Part shown: positions 21,186 through 33,900 of the stretch, one piece after another
Layout: the number at the start of each line of letters is the position of its first letter
How positions within the stretch are numbered: the first letter of the stretch is position 1
Origin: Circinella minor
Lineage: Eukaryota; Mucoromycota; Mucoromycetes; Mucorales; Lichtheimiaceae
Assembly (NCBI GenBank): GCA_016758965.1
Contig: JAEPRB010000325.1
Location: forward strand, 1-37,773
DNA length: 37,773 bases
Reading direction: 5' to 3'
The notes under the pieces: generated by a model
The model's input: the letters and a program-made list of their open reading frames with translations, nothing else
Database searches by the model: none
Told to the model about the DNA's origin: nothing
Position numbers and translations under genes: made by a program

Positions 21186-24100
21186 AAAAATAATTAATTA
21201 TTTTGCCCAATCACGATATAACATGAAATTCGATGATAAACACATGCATCACGCTCAAAAGGGGAGAGAGAAAAATAAACAGCAATGAACTATAGAAACT
21301 TTTGGAATTTTCTCTACATCTTCGTTGCTTATTTATTTGATACTGCGATAACATCATTTATACGGTAATTCAACAGATTGATCATACCATCAAAATGCTC
21401 GATACAGGACATATCGCCATGCTGTTTACCTGTAATGAATAATAAACACGGTTGGATGATGATGCAACTGGAATACAATAAGAAGTTAATTGAATGAACT
21501 CACCCTCTTCTTTGTTATCAATAATGTTATGATAATGTAATTTTCAATCGGATCAATTGAGAATATCATTTTGTTCTTTTTCATTGATAAAGATCATATA
21601 GTTTCAAGGATGTTTATGCAAAATTTTATTAATTTGCCAGTACTCAAACATCTAAATATTACTAGTATGGAAATGAATTCATAATATTTGAACGTACTTG
21701 CTACATTCAAGTCGCTTATGGATTATCGGGGATAATGATATTTACGTTATTGGATTCTTGAACTTGGAATATTATAATAGTTTTTACGAATTGAGAAACT
21801 ATATCTTATCTATAGTAATGAATTTATAATGCATAAATAATTAAAGAAGAAAGTATTACTGACAGAAACACTAAGCAGTACATCGTAATTAGAGTCATAA
21901 TTATGGACCCAAATAGTGCTATTAGATTGGAGTATATTATAGATATTGTTGTAGTTGTTCTTGTAAACAATCAGATTAAGAGAAGAAGGTACGTACTATA
22001 TATTATATTTAGTTAACCGCTGTGTTATCTGTTGCTGACAATATATGTGTACTTTATTAATATACTAAAAAAGACACTACTGAATTTTACCTCTTTGTAT
22101 AGGAATGTGAGTTAAAGGCAGAATGTATAAAATATAATGCAACAGTTCGAAATTTATATCTCAATCAATAGTCTGATAATGGATAAAAACAGGAAATTGC
22201 CACAGACACCCCAAAAACATACTATATTAGGTAATTTCAACTCTTACGGGCACCTCATTTTTATATTTTTTCAAAGGCACACACCAATCTGATATAATTA
22301 CATTGTATCCAACTATTTATACACTGTCTATACAGCCATTATCGCTAATATATAACTTGAAAATATTTATGAAACTTATATTAGCAGCTCAACTTTATAT
22401 GATAGCAATCAATATTTCTTATCTTTTCTCACTATATAATTATGTACACAAGTGGGAGTTGTATCCCTTATGAAGACAAGACAAACAAGGAATAATGTAC
22501 ATTTTTAGTGTTCCATATGAGCAGTCAAATAAGCGTTATTGGTGTTGATAACGCTGTTACTATAATTTATATGGTCTAAGAACTTATTTGATAGCTTTCT
22601 ATTTGTGGGGTGTCCGTATAGCAATTCCCAAATAATGAATAAAGTAATTTTTTCTATGCTGGCTAATGCAAGTGACTGTTATGGATATACATTTTCTTTC
22701 TATGGAAGCGGATTCAAAATTATCAGATCTGCTTAGTCTAAAAACGCGTCTCGGGGCAACTAATGTCAATAACGTGGTTACATGACTGTCATAAGATGAA
22801 GTTTGCAACATAATATGTGCATGAAATACTTCTTGCTTATTTTTTCATAGAATGGTTTCAACGTAGATAATATTTTTTCTTTACTCAACAGCATTTTTCA
22901 AAACGATATCATTAAAGCGAAAATTTTTAATAAAACTTGATTAAATGAGCACCGATTGATCCAAATTTATCCCGCTGGGTCGCAAAATATGGTGGGTAAA
23001 ATAAAACAAATATTTCGGGGTGTGAAGAACAGTCTATTCAACTGTCACATTTAAAATATATAACAGAACTTATTTTATTACAAGTATGGGTTCAGTGTGG
23101 ATATACCATTTTGAATAAAGTGGCTTAAAGTAAAATAAAAAAAAATCCACACATCTACCGACGACCAGTCTTTTCCATTTAACTTATTACTATGACTTAA
23201 GGTTATGAAATAATTTAAGGAATAGTTTAAAAAAAATGTCTCGGGAGAGATGCGGAAGGATTTCCGGTAAGGTATCATTTTTTTTTTACTAAGCTGACGG
23301 CTAAAATGTTTTTGACAAGATGGTGATACATTGGTATAAAGAAAAACCACGTTTTCTTATTGTTTTCAAATTGACAAACATATTTTATAGTTAAGTCATG
23401 TAATACAGTTTGATAATATAAAACTACTACTGTTAAGGATCAATTTTCTTTTTAAAAAAAGTGAGAAAGAGTTCGAGATTTAAACGAAGAAACCAAGTTG
23501 TTAATAGATGGTATACTGACATATTATTACTTTATTCTTTTATTTGTTATAGCATTAGTAAGAAAAAATGGATTAACGAGTTAGATGGGAATATAATTAT
23601 AATAATAGCTACCGAACATAACAATATTCGTCATCCGACATTTTTTTTTTGACATAACAGTACAGAGAGACTTTGACAGTATGCTTCAATTTGGCACCTA
23701 CAGGGTTTTAAAATAATAAAAATCATCTGTTTTAAATATCTCGTATAGAATTGATTCCATCAAGTAACAAAAGAAATATGTATTATTATGTCCATGTCGT
23801 TCTACTACCGCTACTATGTGCTATATTATTATTTTATCGACATCCCAGCACAGCCAAAAAACATTTATCCTTACTTCTACTGTACATTTTTTTTCTTGGT
23901 CCGTATGTGCATTGTATGCATCTTTATGGTTTATCATTTTTTCTGTACATTTAGTAGTGAAATAGAACATCTGCACACATAATATAGAATCTATTCAACT
24001 CTTTTTTCTCATGTATATAAAAAGAGGTGTAATACCTAGTATACTCAGTTTCGGATGTAAGAAAAAAAAGGGTGCTGTGTTACACATGTGAAAGCTCCTT

Positions 24101-27100
24101 ATGTTGTGTATGAGTAGGACGATTGCTCTATTTTGAGCAGTTATTACACCTTCTTTTAAATGTCAACTTCTATTTTCACTTAGCAGTAGAAAAAAGCTTA
24201 AACGGATTACAATAAAAAGCGGCTGTTTCAGGTCAAACATAAAGGTATTGTATTATTAGCCAAGAAGTGCCACTTATTATTCCATAAATATCCCTAAACT
24301 ATATGTAGTACTTTAAAGCTTACTTTGTATTTCACTGAAATAAGTTGGAAACAAAAGAAAGGCAACATCATCCGTATTTCTTCGATATTATCAATCAGCT
24401 CATAATAAAGTTATTTTCTTTTCTTAATTATACGTATAAAGTCCCCAAGGTATTCTTTTGAATGGGAACCTATTTTCAGTATACAGTTCCCGAGACACGG
24501 ACCCACAATCAAAATTCTTATTATTCAAATATTAGCAAGCGCTTTATTTTAAATTTAAATCGAATGATAGAAATTTATATAGATAGCTTTACAGTTCTTC
24601 CTTTTTCTACCATTAACTGGTTCTCTTTATTTCAACTTTATTCTTGTTACCCGAATCATTTTTGTAAAAACTATTCATTTTTTTTGGGGGGAGAAGAAGA
24701 AGAAGCTAGAAGAAGAAAGGGTAAATGTTTTACTAACTGTACACATATTAATGATATTTGGTGATTATTATTATCATTTAACTGTGTTATAGTGGGATTA
24801 CGTCAATCTGACCTAAATCTTGTGTGCACTAGCTAAGTGTCCCCCTTTTTTTCTTTCTCTGGGCTATCTTTAACTCAGCCTTCTTTTAACAGCTTTTGTT
24901 CAGCTTTCTAGTAAAGATGAGATATAATATTTAAAGTTTCTTACAAGCCAGGAACAAAAACTATAATCGCGCGCACAGTGAATCACACGCTGTTATTGTT
25001 ATTGTGTATTTTTAACGCAAAGAAGTTTCATGATTTTCTAGGCCTAGATGGTTCCTGGTGAAGATGGTGACAATTGTTTTGTGTTATATTAATTTATTAA
25101 AAAGTTGCATATACATAATGTGATACTCATTATGAATGATCCTGTATTCCTCAACTTGTTGCTTTCAGTTACATGTAGTATATTAATGGTATGCAGTTCT
25201 GTACATCGTCTTACTACATTCACCAGATTTTTAGTACTACCAAATAAGTGAGTAGACCGAGAAATGATTAATAAAATAGTAATAAAAAAGCATGAGGTAA
25301 AAAAGTATAATTATTGGCACACATAACGACAACAATGATGATCATTGACAAACAAAGACAAGTTTAAGTTCTTTTTTTCTGAAATAGGAAAGGTCTAGTA
25401 CCACCTATTACAAAGTTTTTTTTTTTTTTTTTTTTTTACTTTTTGAAAGGAATGCATAATATCTCGCATCTTTATTATTATAAAATAAACAAATATAAGA
25501 GAATGCAGACAGGAACATCATTTTCAACTTCTTTAATAATTTATTTTATTTACATCCCACTTGCAGGTTTATGGAAAAGGAATGTAATCGGGACAAATGT
25601 TAAAGAGGCGGAAGATGTGGGAGAAGAAAAAAAAGTAGTAGACTGCATGCATGCATAAAGTTTTCAGTATATGATAAGCCTATAACTATCGGTATGATAA
25701 ACTAGTTGTTACATATAATAATAACGAATAATACATTTTTCGTTGACTTTGTTTCTGAATAAATATATACTATTATAAAAAAGGTCACGTCACTTGTATA
25801 TAAGTGTAGCATCTTCAATTAGCCTATAACAAGTATTGATCCGCTGTCTTTTGTACAATGTTATGAATTTAAGATCTGAAGAAGAAAGTTGGTTGCTACT
25901 CAACTAATGCAGTGAAACACTTCTTTTTTTTTCAGCCACTCGCTATCACGAATACATGCTTTGATTGTTATGTTCTATTTTTCATTTAATGTCCTGTGAA
26001 CAAGTATATCTATTTTTTTTTTGTTTTGGAATAAAGCATATATTCACATGAAGAAAAGATAAAATAGAAGTTTTCGACCCCCCCCATTCAAAGAAGCATT
26101 TTTTCATTTTACCCAACAAAAAAATTGAATTTTCGCATGCATTTTTATTTTATTTTACGAAACAAAATGTAATTTTTTGTGGGCGTGAACTCCCGGGCAT
26201 TGATTGAAGTCTAGAATAATATGTAACAGTGAAAAAAAGAGAATATATCCGTGGAAGAGAAATTATTTGGTTCTTATATTATATTATATAATGTAAAAAT
26301 AAAATAAAAAAGTCAGTGTGATATGTATTAGTTATCTTCTTGGGCGCCGCTTTGAAACCTAGAGCGAAATGGGCTCTGAAGTCATAAATATGCGTTTTGT
26401 GGTACAACAGGACCAAGTCCATGAAAAAAAAAGGTGATGCTCAAAAATAAATAGTCTTCAGAGTAGCTTTATTGGTTCCTCTATTATACATGTGTGCATA
26501 TTGTTTATATTTATTTTGTTTTACCGCGCAACATTGTTTACATACAAAGGTAAAAGTATATATGCATGAGAAAACATAAACATTTTATATCATCCCGAGT
26601 AAACATTGCAGACAAACGTAAATAGTCTTTTTTTTTTAAAGTTCCATAGCATCGGTTTTATTATACAGTAACAAGTTTTTGCAAAAAAAAAAAAAATCTT
26701 TTTTCTTTTTCACCCCTGAATCTTGCTAAATAAGATCCTTGTTGTAGTGTAGTATTTATGATGCTAATATTAGATCTAGTAGCAATATAGTAGTTATTAT
26801 TGATAATGTATGCTAGATATAAAAATATATTATGATTCCGTATCACCAAAAAAAAACATCAGTCGAGAAGAAAGCATATTTTTTTTTTTGGGCTATGGAA
26901 ATAGTTGAAGAAAAGGAAGGTTATACACGCCATACCATACTGTCATCTATAAAATCTCCGTCCCATCATTTCGAAACACAAACATGTCAGCATATTATAA
27001 TAATAGGTTTTATATACTGCTAAAATAAATTTTTGGGTTTAGTATGATAATTGTGGTGTTTTAGTAACATAGTGATAATAATTGAAAGAAAGAAGATATC

Positions 27101-27808
27101 TGAATTTTTTTCTCGTAATTTACGGGTATCAGATTATTTTAAGCAATTTTCTTTCAAGATCTTCTACTCAATGAATCATCCTCATTCGCTATCAAGTTTT
27201 CATTCTACACCATAAAAGACACTTAATTTTTTTTAGGTTGAAAACGAGAAAAAAGACATTTGGAACAGACGTAAATAGGTGACGAATAATTGGCATTGTG
27301 TTACAGAGGATGATGAAGTACAAGCCCGAGTAAACTGTGCGACCAACAAAGTCGACACTATCTTAAAAGAATGATTGCATACAGTGCGGGACAAGAACTT
27401 AATTACTTGTAGCACTTTAACAACTTGTATTTTATGTATGACAATAAAATGCAAAACATTGCATCTGATGTAGGAAACAGTATACATTAATATTTCATCC
27501 ATGCATATTAAGATATTATGTTGTGCATCTGAACTCAATAAAACAGTAACAAGTAAAAAAAAAAAATACTGTTGGAGGTTGATCATTTCTTAATACAAAT
27601 TTTCTTATCCATTTTCCCTGCTAACTGGCTATTTTGTGACAAAAAAGAGTCTGTGAAAGGTTTCTCTTCTTTTTCTTCTTCTTCTTCTTCATTGCTCTAC
27701 CTTTCAAAAGCTTTATTTCCTTTCTCCTCCTTCTTTTTTTTTCAAAAAGAAAAAGAATTAAGGATAATATTTTGGTAGCTTGCTCTTTGCATTTTCTCAT
27801 CCATTTCA
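21186..27808. other. Gene desert, AT-rich
   Basis: No credible gene over more than 6 kb on either strand. Short frames exist (for instance 22599-22811 and 27233-27586 on the minus strand, 24462-24764 on the plus strand), but they lack recognisable domains, introns or promoters. A plus-strand relic around 27236-27470 (VTEDDEVQARVNCATNKVD) is protein-like. GCATGCATGC occurs at 25645-25654. Long T and A runs are frequent. Confidence 0.55.
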
Positions 27809-27815
27809 TATAAAA
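27809..27815 (+). promoter_or_regulatory. TATA box of the giant beta-trefoil gene
   Basis: TATAAAA lies 141 bases before the proposed start codon at 27956, with a T-rich stretch and then an AACAAACAATT leader in between. Confidence 0.45.
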
Positions 27816-27955
27816 ACTATCACCAGCATATATTTCATCTTTTTCTTTTATTACTTATTGAACAAGTTTATTTTTTTATTTCGGCTTATAATCAATCAAA
27901 GCATTTACATTATCACACCTTTAAACATCAAAACAACAAACAATTTTAAATTATC

Positions 27956-30900
27956 ATGTCCCAACAATTCCCTCTCAGTTAGTAGCTATAAGTCTTTTAT
28001 ATAATGATAAGAATAATAGTAGTAATAGTGACAATGAATCGCATAGTAATTGAGTTATTGATTTATTTACAAAATATACTATTTCTTTTTGAAAAACTAT
28101 AATTATTTAATAAATAAATAGGTTGGTTCTTTATTAAGAATCAAAATGGCTACGTTCTCTCTGCTTCGCATGGAGCTGCTGGCGCAAACATCGTCATTGC
28201 TACTCTGCGTACGGATGAACCTGCTGCACAACTTTGGCGTCACGACAACGGTCTTTTGATTAATAAAGAAAGTGGTCTTTCCATGGAAGTTGCAAAAGGT
28301 AAAAACATAATTTTTTTTTTTTTTTTTTTTACTTATTGACAAGTAGTGCGGAAGTGAGAGTAATAGTGAAATCCTTGTATGAAGTGGTAGAGAGGCAGAG
28401 AGATAGAGAGAGAGCGGAGAGAGTGTTAGAGCATTCTAGAGTTTGGAGCGAAATTGTCACGGGATCATCAAAATATTTGGAGCTTGAAGCGGGAAAAGAA
28501 CGTGTGTTCGGGTAGCAACCGAACTTTTGTGTGTCACAAACAACTGTACACTGCATTACTGTGAAATGCTTCACCACCCCCCAAAAAAAGAGCCCATCTT
28601 TATTTGTACATCCCCCCCTTTACTTAATTTCTCGCGCTTGGACTTTATTCATTTATTTTTTGAAAAATAACTTACCATCTTAATATATACAATTATACCA
28701 AAACAAAAACAAACAATTTATACTATAGGCAACTTGAAGAGTGGTTCAGAGATTGTCCAGCAGGCAGGCGCTGCCGACAAGGCTCGTACCCAACACTTTA
28801 TTATTTCAAAGGATGGACATATTTGCTTAAAAGAAAAACCTAATCTTGTTCTTGGTTTCAAGGAATCTTTTTTTTCCCGTCGTGAAGGATTACATGTGCA
28901 TCTTCAAACTGCAGATAAGCGCAGCAGGGAACAGCACTGGAACTTTGTGTTACCAGTTGTCAAGTCATCCTCTACATCTTCAGTTGCCGCTCAAGTGAAG
29001 CGTAGTGCTAGTTCAAGTACTGTCAGTAGTAGTGTGGCGGGTAAGCCTTTAAGTAAAGGTGTTTCTCAAATTAAAGAAGATGGTATGTATTGTATTAAAG
29101 CAAGAATTAATAATTTTAATTGTTATTGTGAAGAGATGGTAGCAAAACGGCTTATATATATATATATATATATATATATCTTATTAATTAAATGTTATAT
29201 ATAGATGCCCGCTCTACGGTTTCAGCATCTACTACTACCTCGAGTCTGGACCAAGAAGATGGTCATGTTCCAAGTGGCACGTTCCCTGACACGCCATTTT
29301 TCTTAAAAGCTCATCAAACTGGTTTATACATTAGTGCCGAGGCTACTTCGATGAATCAAGTGGGAGGACGCTTGGTCGTCGATTCATTACGCAAATCTGA
29401 TTATGATAGTCAACTATGGACGTTTGACAAGACAACTGGGCATATTCTCAACAAACACTCTGGATTTGCTCTTAGCTTCGAAAGTTTAAAAGATGATGGA
29501 TACGCTTGTCAAACCAAACGTGTTGATTCCGACAAGAATCAAATCTGGTCTCTTTCATCTCTTACACACGAGCTTCATCTCAAGCACGATTCTAATTGGG
29601 TTCTTGGATTGAAGGAGAGTTGGTTTGGCTCTTCTTCTCGTCGTGAAGGAGCCCATCTTCATATTCAGAAAAAAGTTTCTGGAAAAAATTTGGATACTCA
29701 AAAATTCTCGGTTGTTTTACCTGTATTTAAGAAACGTGTGGTGGAATCAACTTCTGAACAACATGGTACTTTCCCTGATGGTTGGTTTTTTATCAAGAAT
29801 CAATCTACCGGTGCTATTCTTACTACTTCGGGTGAATTGGGAATTATTACTTCCAAGCTTGATACATCTAACTATTCTCGCCAATTATGGCGTTATAAGA
29901 ATGGGTTCCTTACCAATAAGGCTTCTGGCAAGGTTCTTGACGTCCGCGGAGGTAAAAAAAAAATTCATGATCCCAAAAGAAAAAGAATAGCATTATAATT
30001 AATTCTATTTTAAATTCATGTTACACATAAACACATCTATATTCACACACACATAATAACTTTATCGATTTATTTATAGGATCCCTTGAAAGTGGTGCTG
30101 GTATTTGTCAATATGATCAAAAGAGAAGATCTTATCAAAATCAACAATGGGCTTTAACAGTAGAAGGTTTTATTCATGTTCAGTCTCATGGGTCACTTGT
30201 TTTGACTAATCAAACATCGTCAGGCAAGATCAGTTTGGCTGACAAATTATCGGTGGAACACAAGGAACAACGTTGGAACTTTGTTTTGCCAGTATTCAAG
30301 AAGAAATCAGGTAAATAATTTTTTTTTTGGAGTTCGGCGGAGAAACAATCAGGAATAGAAAAATATATCATGTACTTATACATATACTTATAATGTTGAT
30401 AGGCTCGAGAGCCGTTACATCCAAGTCTACAAAGACTAAGGTTGTATCTTACCGATATGCACAATACCCAAGCGGATGGTTTTTTATCCGCTCTTTAATT
30501 ACCAAGTCTACCAAGGAAAGTCCTCTTGTGTTGACCGCAAATGGGGAATCCGTTACTATGACAGCATTGGATAAAGAACATTGGCAAACTCAACTTTGGA
30601 CCTATTCATCTGGCGTTTTGGTTAATTATGCATCTCAATTGGCTATTGATGTAAACTGTAAGTTATCTTTCTTCAAATAATCTATATTAGTAATATATAA
30701 TCTGTCAATAACATATCCGATCCTTTACTTTTTAAAAAAATAGCTGTTGTTGAAGGTGCCAATTTAACTCTTGCCAAGCAAGAAACTACTCCTCGTAGTC
30801 AGCGTTGGACCCTTTCCATCGATGGTTATCTTGTCAATGGATTCGAACCATCACTTGTTCTTACCCCTCAAGCCGATGGTGAAAATTACAAGCTTGCCTT

Positions 30901-33900
30901 GTCTAAACATACTTCCTTCAAGGAAGAACATCGTTGGGGTCTTTTGATCCCAGAGTTCATTGTCCGCGAACGTGTTCAAATCCTCATCCGCTGGTCTGTT
31001 GCTATGCTTCAAGAATGGCGCAAATCCGGTCAAGACACTGTTATTAAGACAGTTTCCCGCACTGCTGCTTGGCCAGAAGATGAATTTTTCATTACCACCA
31101 ACGATGGTTATGCCTTGGCTCCCAAAAAAGCTGAAACTGACAGTGAAATTGCGTTACTTAAGGTGGATGAAAATGCAGATGCTGAACTCTTCAAATGGAA
31201 GTTTGATGGTGGTTATCTTGAGCATTGCTTGACTGGTCTTGTTTTGCACGCAAATGGTAAGTAGTTTTTTTTTAAATAATTATTTGTATATGTGATTTTG
31301 TGATCAAAAAGAAAAAAACTGTTTTTAAATCAATTTTGTACATTTGTATAATAGGTTCGTCCCTCTCAGATGGTCTCAACTTGGTTCTCCGAGGAAAAAT
31401 CATGAAGCATGAAACTCATGCTGATGATCGCCAACTTTGGACTCTTCGCACCAATGGGGATATTACTTCATCGCTCCATCCAGAACTTGGTCTTTCTTTG
31501 GTCAATAATGCAAGTGGTGGTTGGAAAGTTTTAGTTTCCACAGTTACCAAACGTGTTTCTCACTATAGTTGGTCGTTGATGTATGGTACATATGAACGTC
31601 GATATAGTGAAATTCACAAGAGAGAGATTCTTGTTATTATTACCTTTATTCGTATTATTCTCATGATCCGTTCTACAAAGGGTAAGTGTGTCGAGAGATA
31701 TACAGAATCGTAAAAAAAAATTATATACACAATTGTTTTGTTTTGAAGTTTTTTAACACGGTATCCTTCTCCCCCACTTTCATCCATAATCTATTATCTC
31801 TCTATATTAGCTTCCAGCTCGGTTCACAAGTTGGTAACCCAAAAGTATGGTGTTTTTCCCAAGGATTGGTTCTTTGTGCGTTCTAAGCAAGATAAGGCCT
31901 TTGTTATTACTGCTCCAGCTAGCAAAGAAGGTGATAAACTTTCCTTGGAGAAGATTGACTATAAGAATTACAAGCGTCAATTATGGAAATCGGATGATTC
32001 TGGCTGTTTGGTCAACATGGAATCCAGCTATGTAATCGATGTCGCTGGTGGCAAGTTAATGGCCAACTGCAACATTATTCAATGGCACGAAAAATTCCTT
32101 CGTCGTAGCCGTAAGAACCAACAATGGGGTCTTTCCGTTGATGGTCACATTCATCCACAAGCTCGTCCTGGACTTGTCCTTGCTCCCCGTGATGGTGAAA
32201 ACATCAAGGAGCACACTGTGTTGCAGCTCAAGGCACGTGGTGCTTTATCTGCAGAATATCAGCAATGGACATTTGCTGTTCCTGTCCTTGGTAAACGAAC
32301 AGCTACTTGCGGTAGTGCTATTTTGGAAGATGTTGGTGAAGCCAATCTTCAAGTTGCTGATCGTGAACATTACGAACGTATCAACAAGCGTACCATCATT
32401 CATCGATGGGGTATCTTCCCAAGTGGTGGTGTTTTCATTCGTCTTGACTATGGTTCTGAGCGACTTGCTTTAACCGTCGAAAAGACAAAAGAAGCAGAAG
32501 AATGTTATGCTATTACTGCTCGTCCTCTTAATTTTAAGGAATATAAATGGCAAATGTGGACACATGAGGATGGTCATTTGATCAATACCCAAACTGGATT
32601 AGCGTTAGACAGTGCCGCTGTTACTGGTGGTATCACTGAATATGGGCTGAAGTCGCGTCTTCACGTCAAAGCTCGTTCCGAATCTGAAACACAATATTGG
32701 GCTTTAGGCGTTAATGGTGAAATTCATCAACGATACAATGAACGTATGGTCGTCAGTGTCTCTGCTGCTGAGCGTGCTACTGTTGCAGGTTCGCAAATCG
32801 GTCTTCGAGAGTTACACGTCCGTAAAGAAGTTAAGGAAGGTAAACAAGAACTTGTTTTACGCTCTGATAAGTGGTTGCGTTGGACTTTCTCTAAGCCTGT
32901 TTATGGCAAGCGCACAACCACTACCACTACCACCACAGAAGAAACACAAGAAGAGGAAATCGAAGATTGTCAAGAACAGGACATTGACATTGAAGAGCAA
33001 AACGAAACTGATGATGGAGGTTCCACTGATGATGACACTTCTGACGAGGATTCATCTGACGAGGATGACGATGACATTGATGACAATGCTTCCATTGTGT
33101 CTTCTTCAAGCAATGCACGTAGTGTCAAATCAACAAGCAGTTCTTCTTCGCGCAGAGATTCGTTCACTTCCACAGACGATTATATTCCTACTGGATTCGA
33201 AAAAGTTGTTCGTTACAAGAGTCATTCTGGCGCTTTCCCCACTTCTGGCTATTTTATTGTCAAGAGTGAATTACATGGTTACGTGCTTGATGTTGAAGGT
33301 GATGCCAAGGAAGGTGCTCCGGTTATTTTAACTCCACTTCGATCGACCGATTTTGCAAGTCAATTATGGTCTTATAGAGACGGCTACCTGATCAATTTGA
33401 AAGGCCAAGTGTTTGTATTGGATGCTGCTGAAGAAAAGTTAATTGCTGGTGGTCAGCCCCTTTTATCTGTCCGTACTCCTGTCAGTGAAGCTGCTGATCA
33501 ACGTTGGGAACATAGTTCCGAAGGACTTATTTACTTGCTCTCAAAGCGTTCATGGGTACTTTCTATCAAGGAATTGAAGCGCACTGATAAACCGGCAATT
33601 AATGTTTATATTCAAGATGAAAAGACTCATGGTAATCTTTCCCATGGTGCAAAGAAGGAACAACGCTGGAATATTTTAGTTCCTTCTCTAATCCCTGTCG
33701 AAAAGAAAGAAACTGGTGTCAAGATTGTTCAAGCAGGCAAGAAGACTACTGCTTCTCCTTCTCAGTCTACTTCTACCTCCACTGCTGGTGCAGGTACTGT
33801 AGCAGTTGTAAGCTCATGGTTTGCCTACAAGTGGCTCAAGGAAACATTCTCCTATAAAGTTACTGCTCAAGATTCTTGGCCAAGTTCTTCCAAGACCTTC

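Noticed and set aside
27233..27586. 117-codon minus-strand frame
   Set aside because: It has no start context, domain or intron support, and the opposite strand looks more protein-like.
19900..27950. The desert as the centromere itself
   Set aside because: I could not recognise a centromere motif by eye; only the gene-poor, AT-rich nature and a LINE 10 kb away support it.
28506..28524. Hairpin in intron 2 as a small RNA
   Set aside because: The stem is only 6 bp, with no C/D, H/ACA or other family signals.
29155..29180. TA microsatellite as a functional element
   Set aside because: It is a simple repeat inside intron 3, as is common in AT-rich introns.
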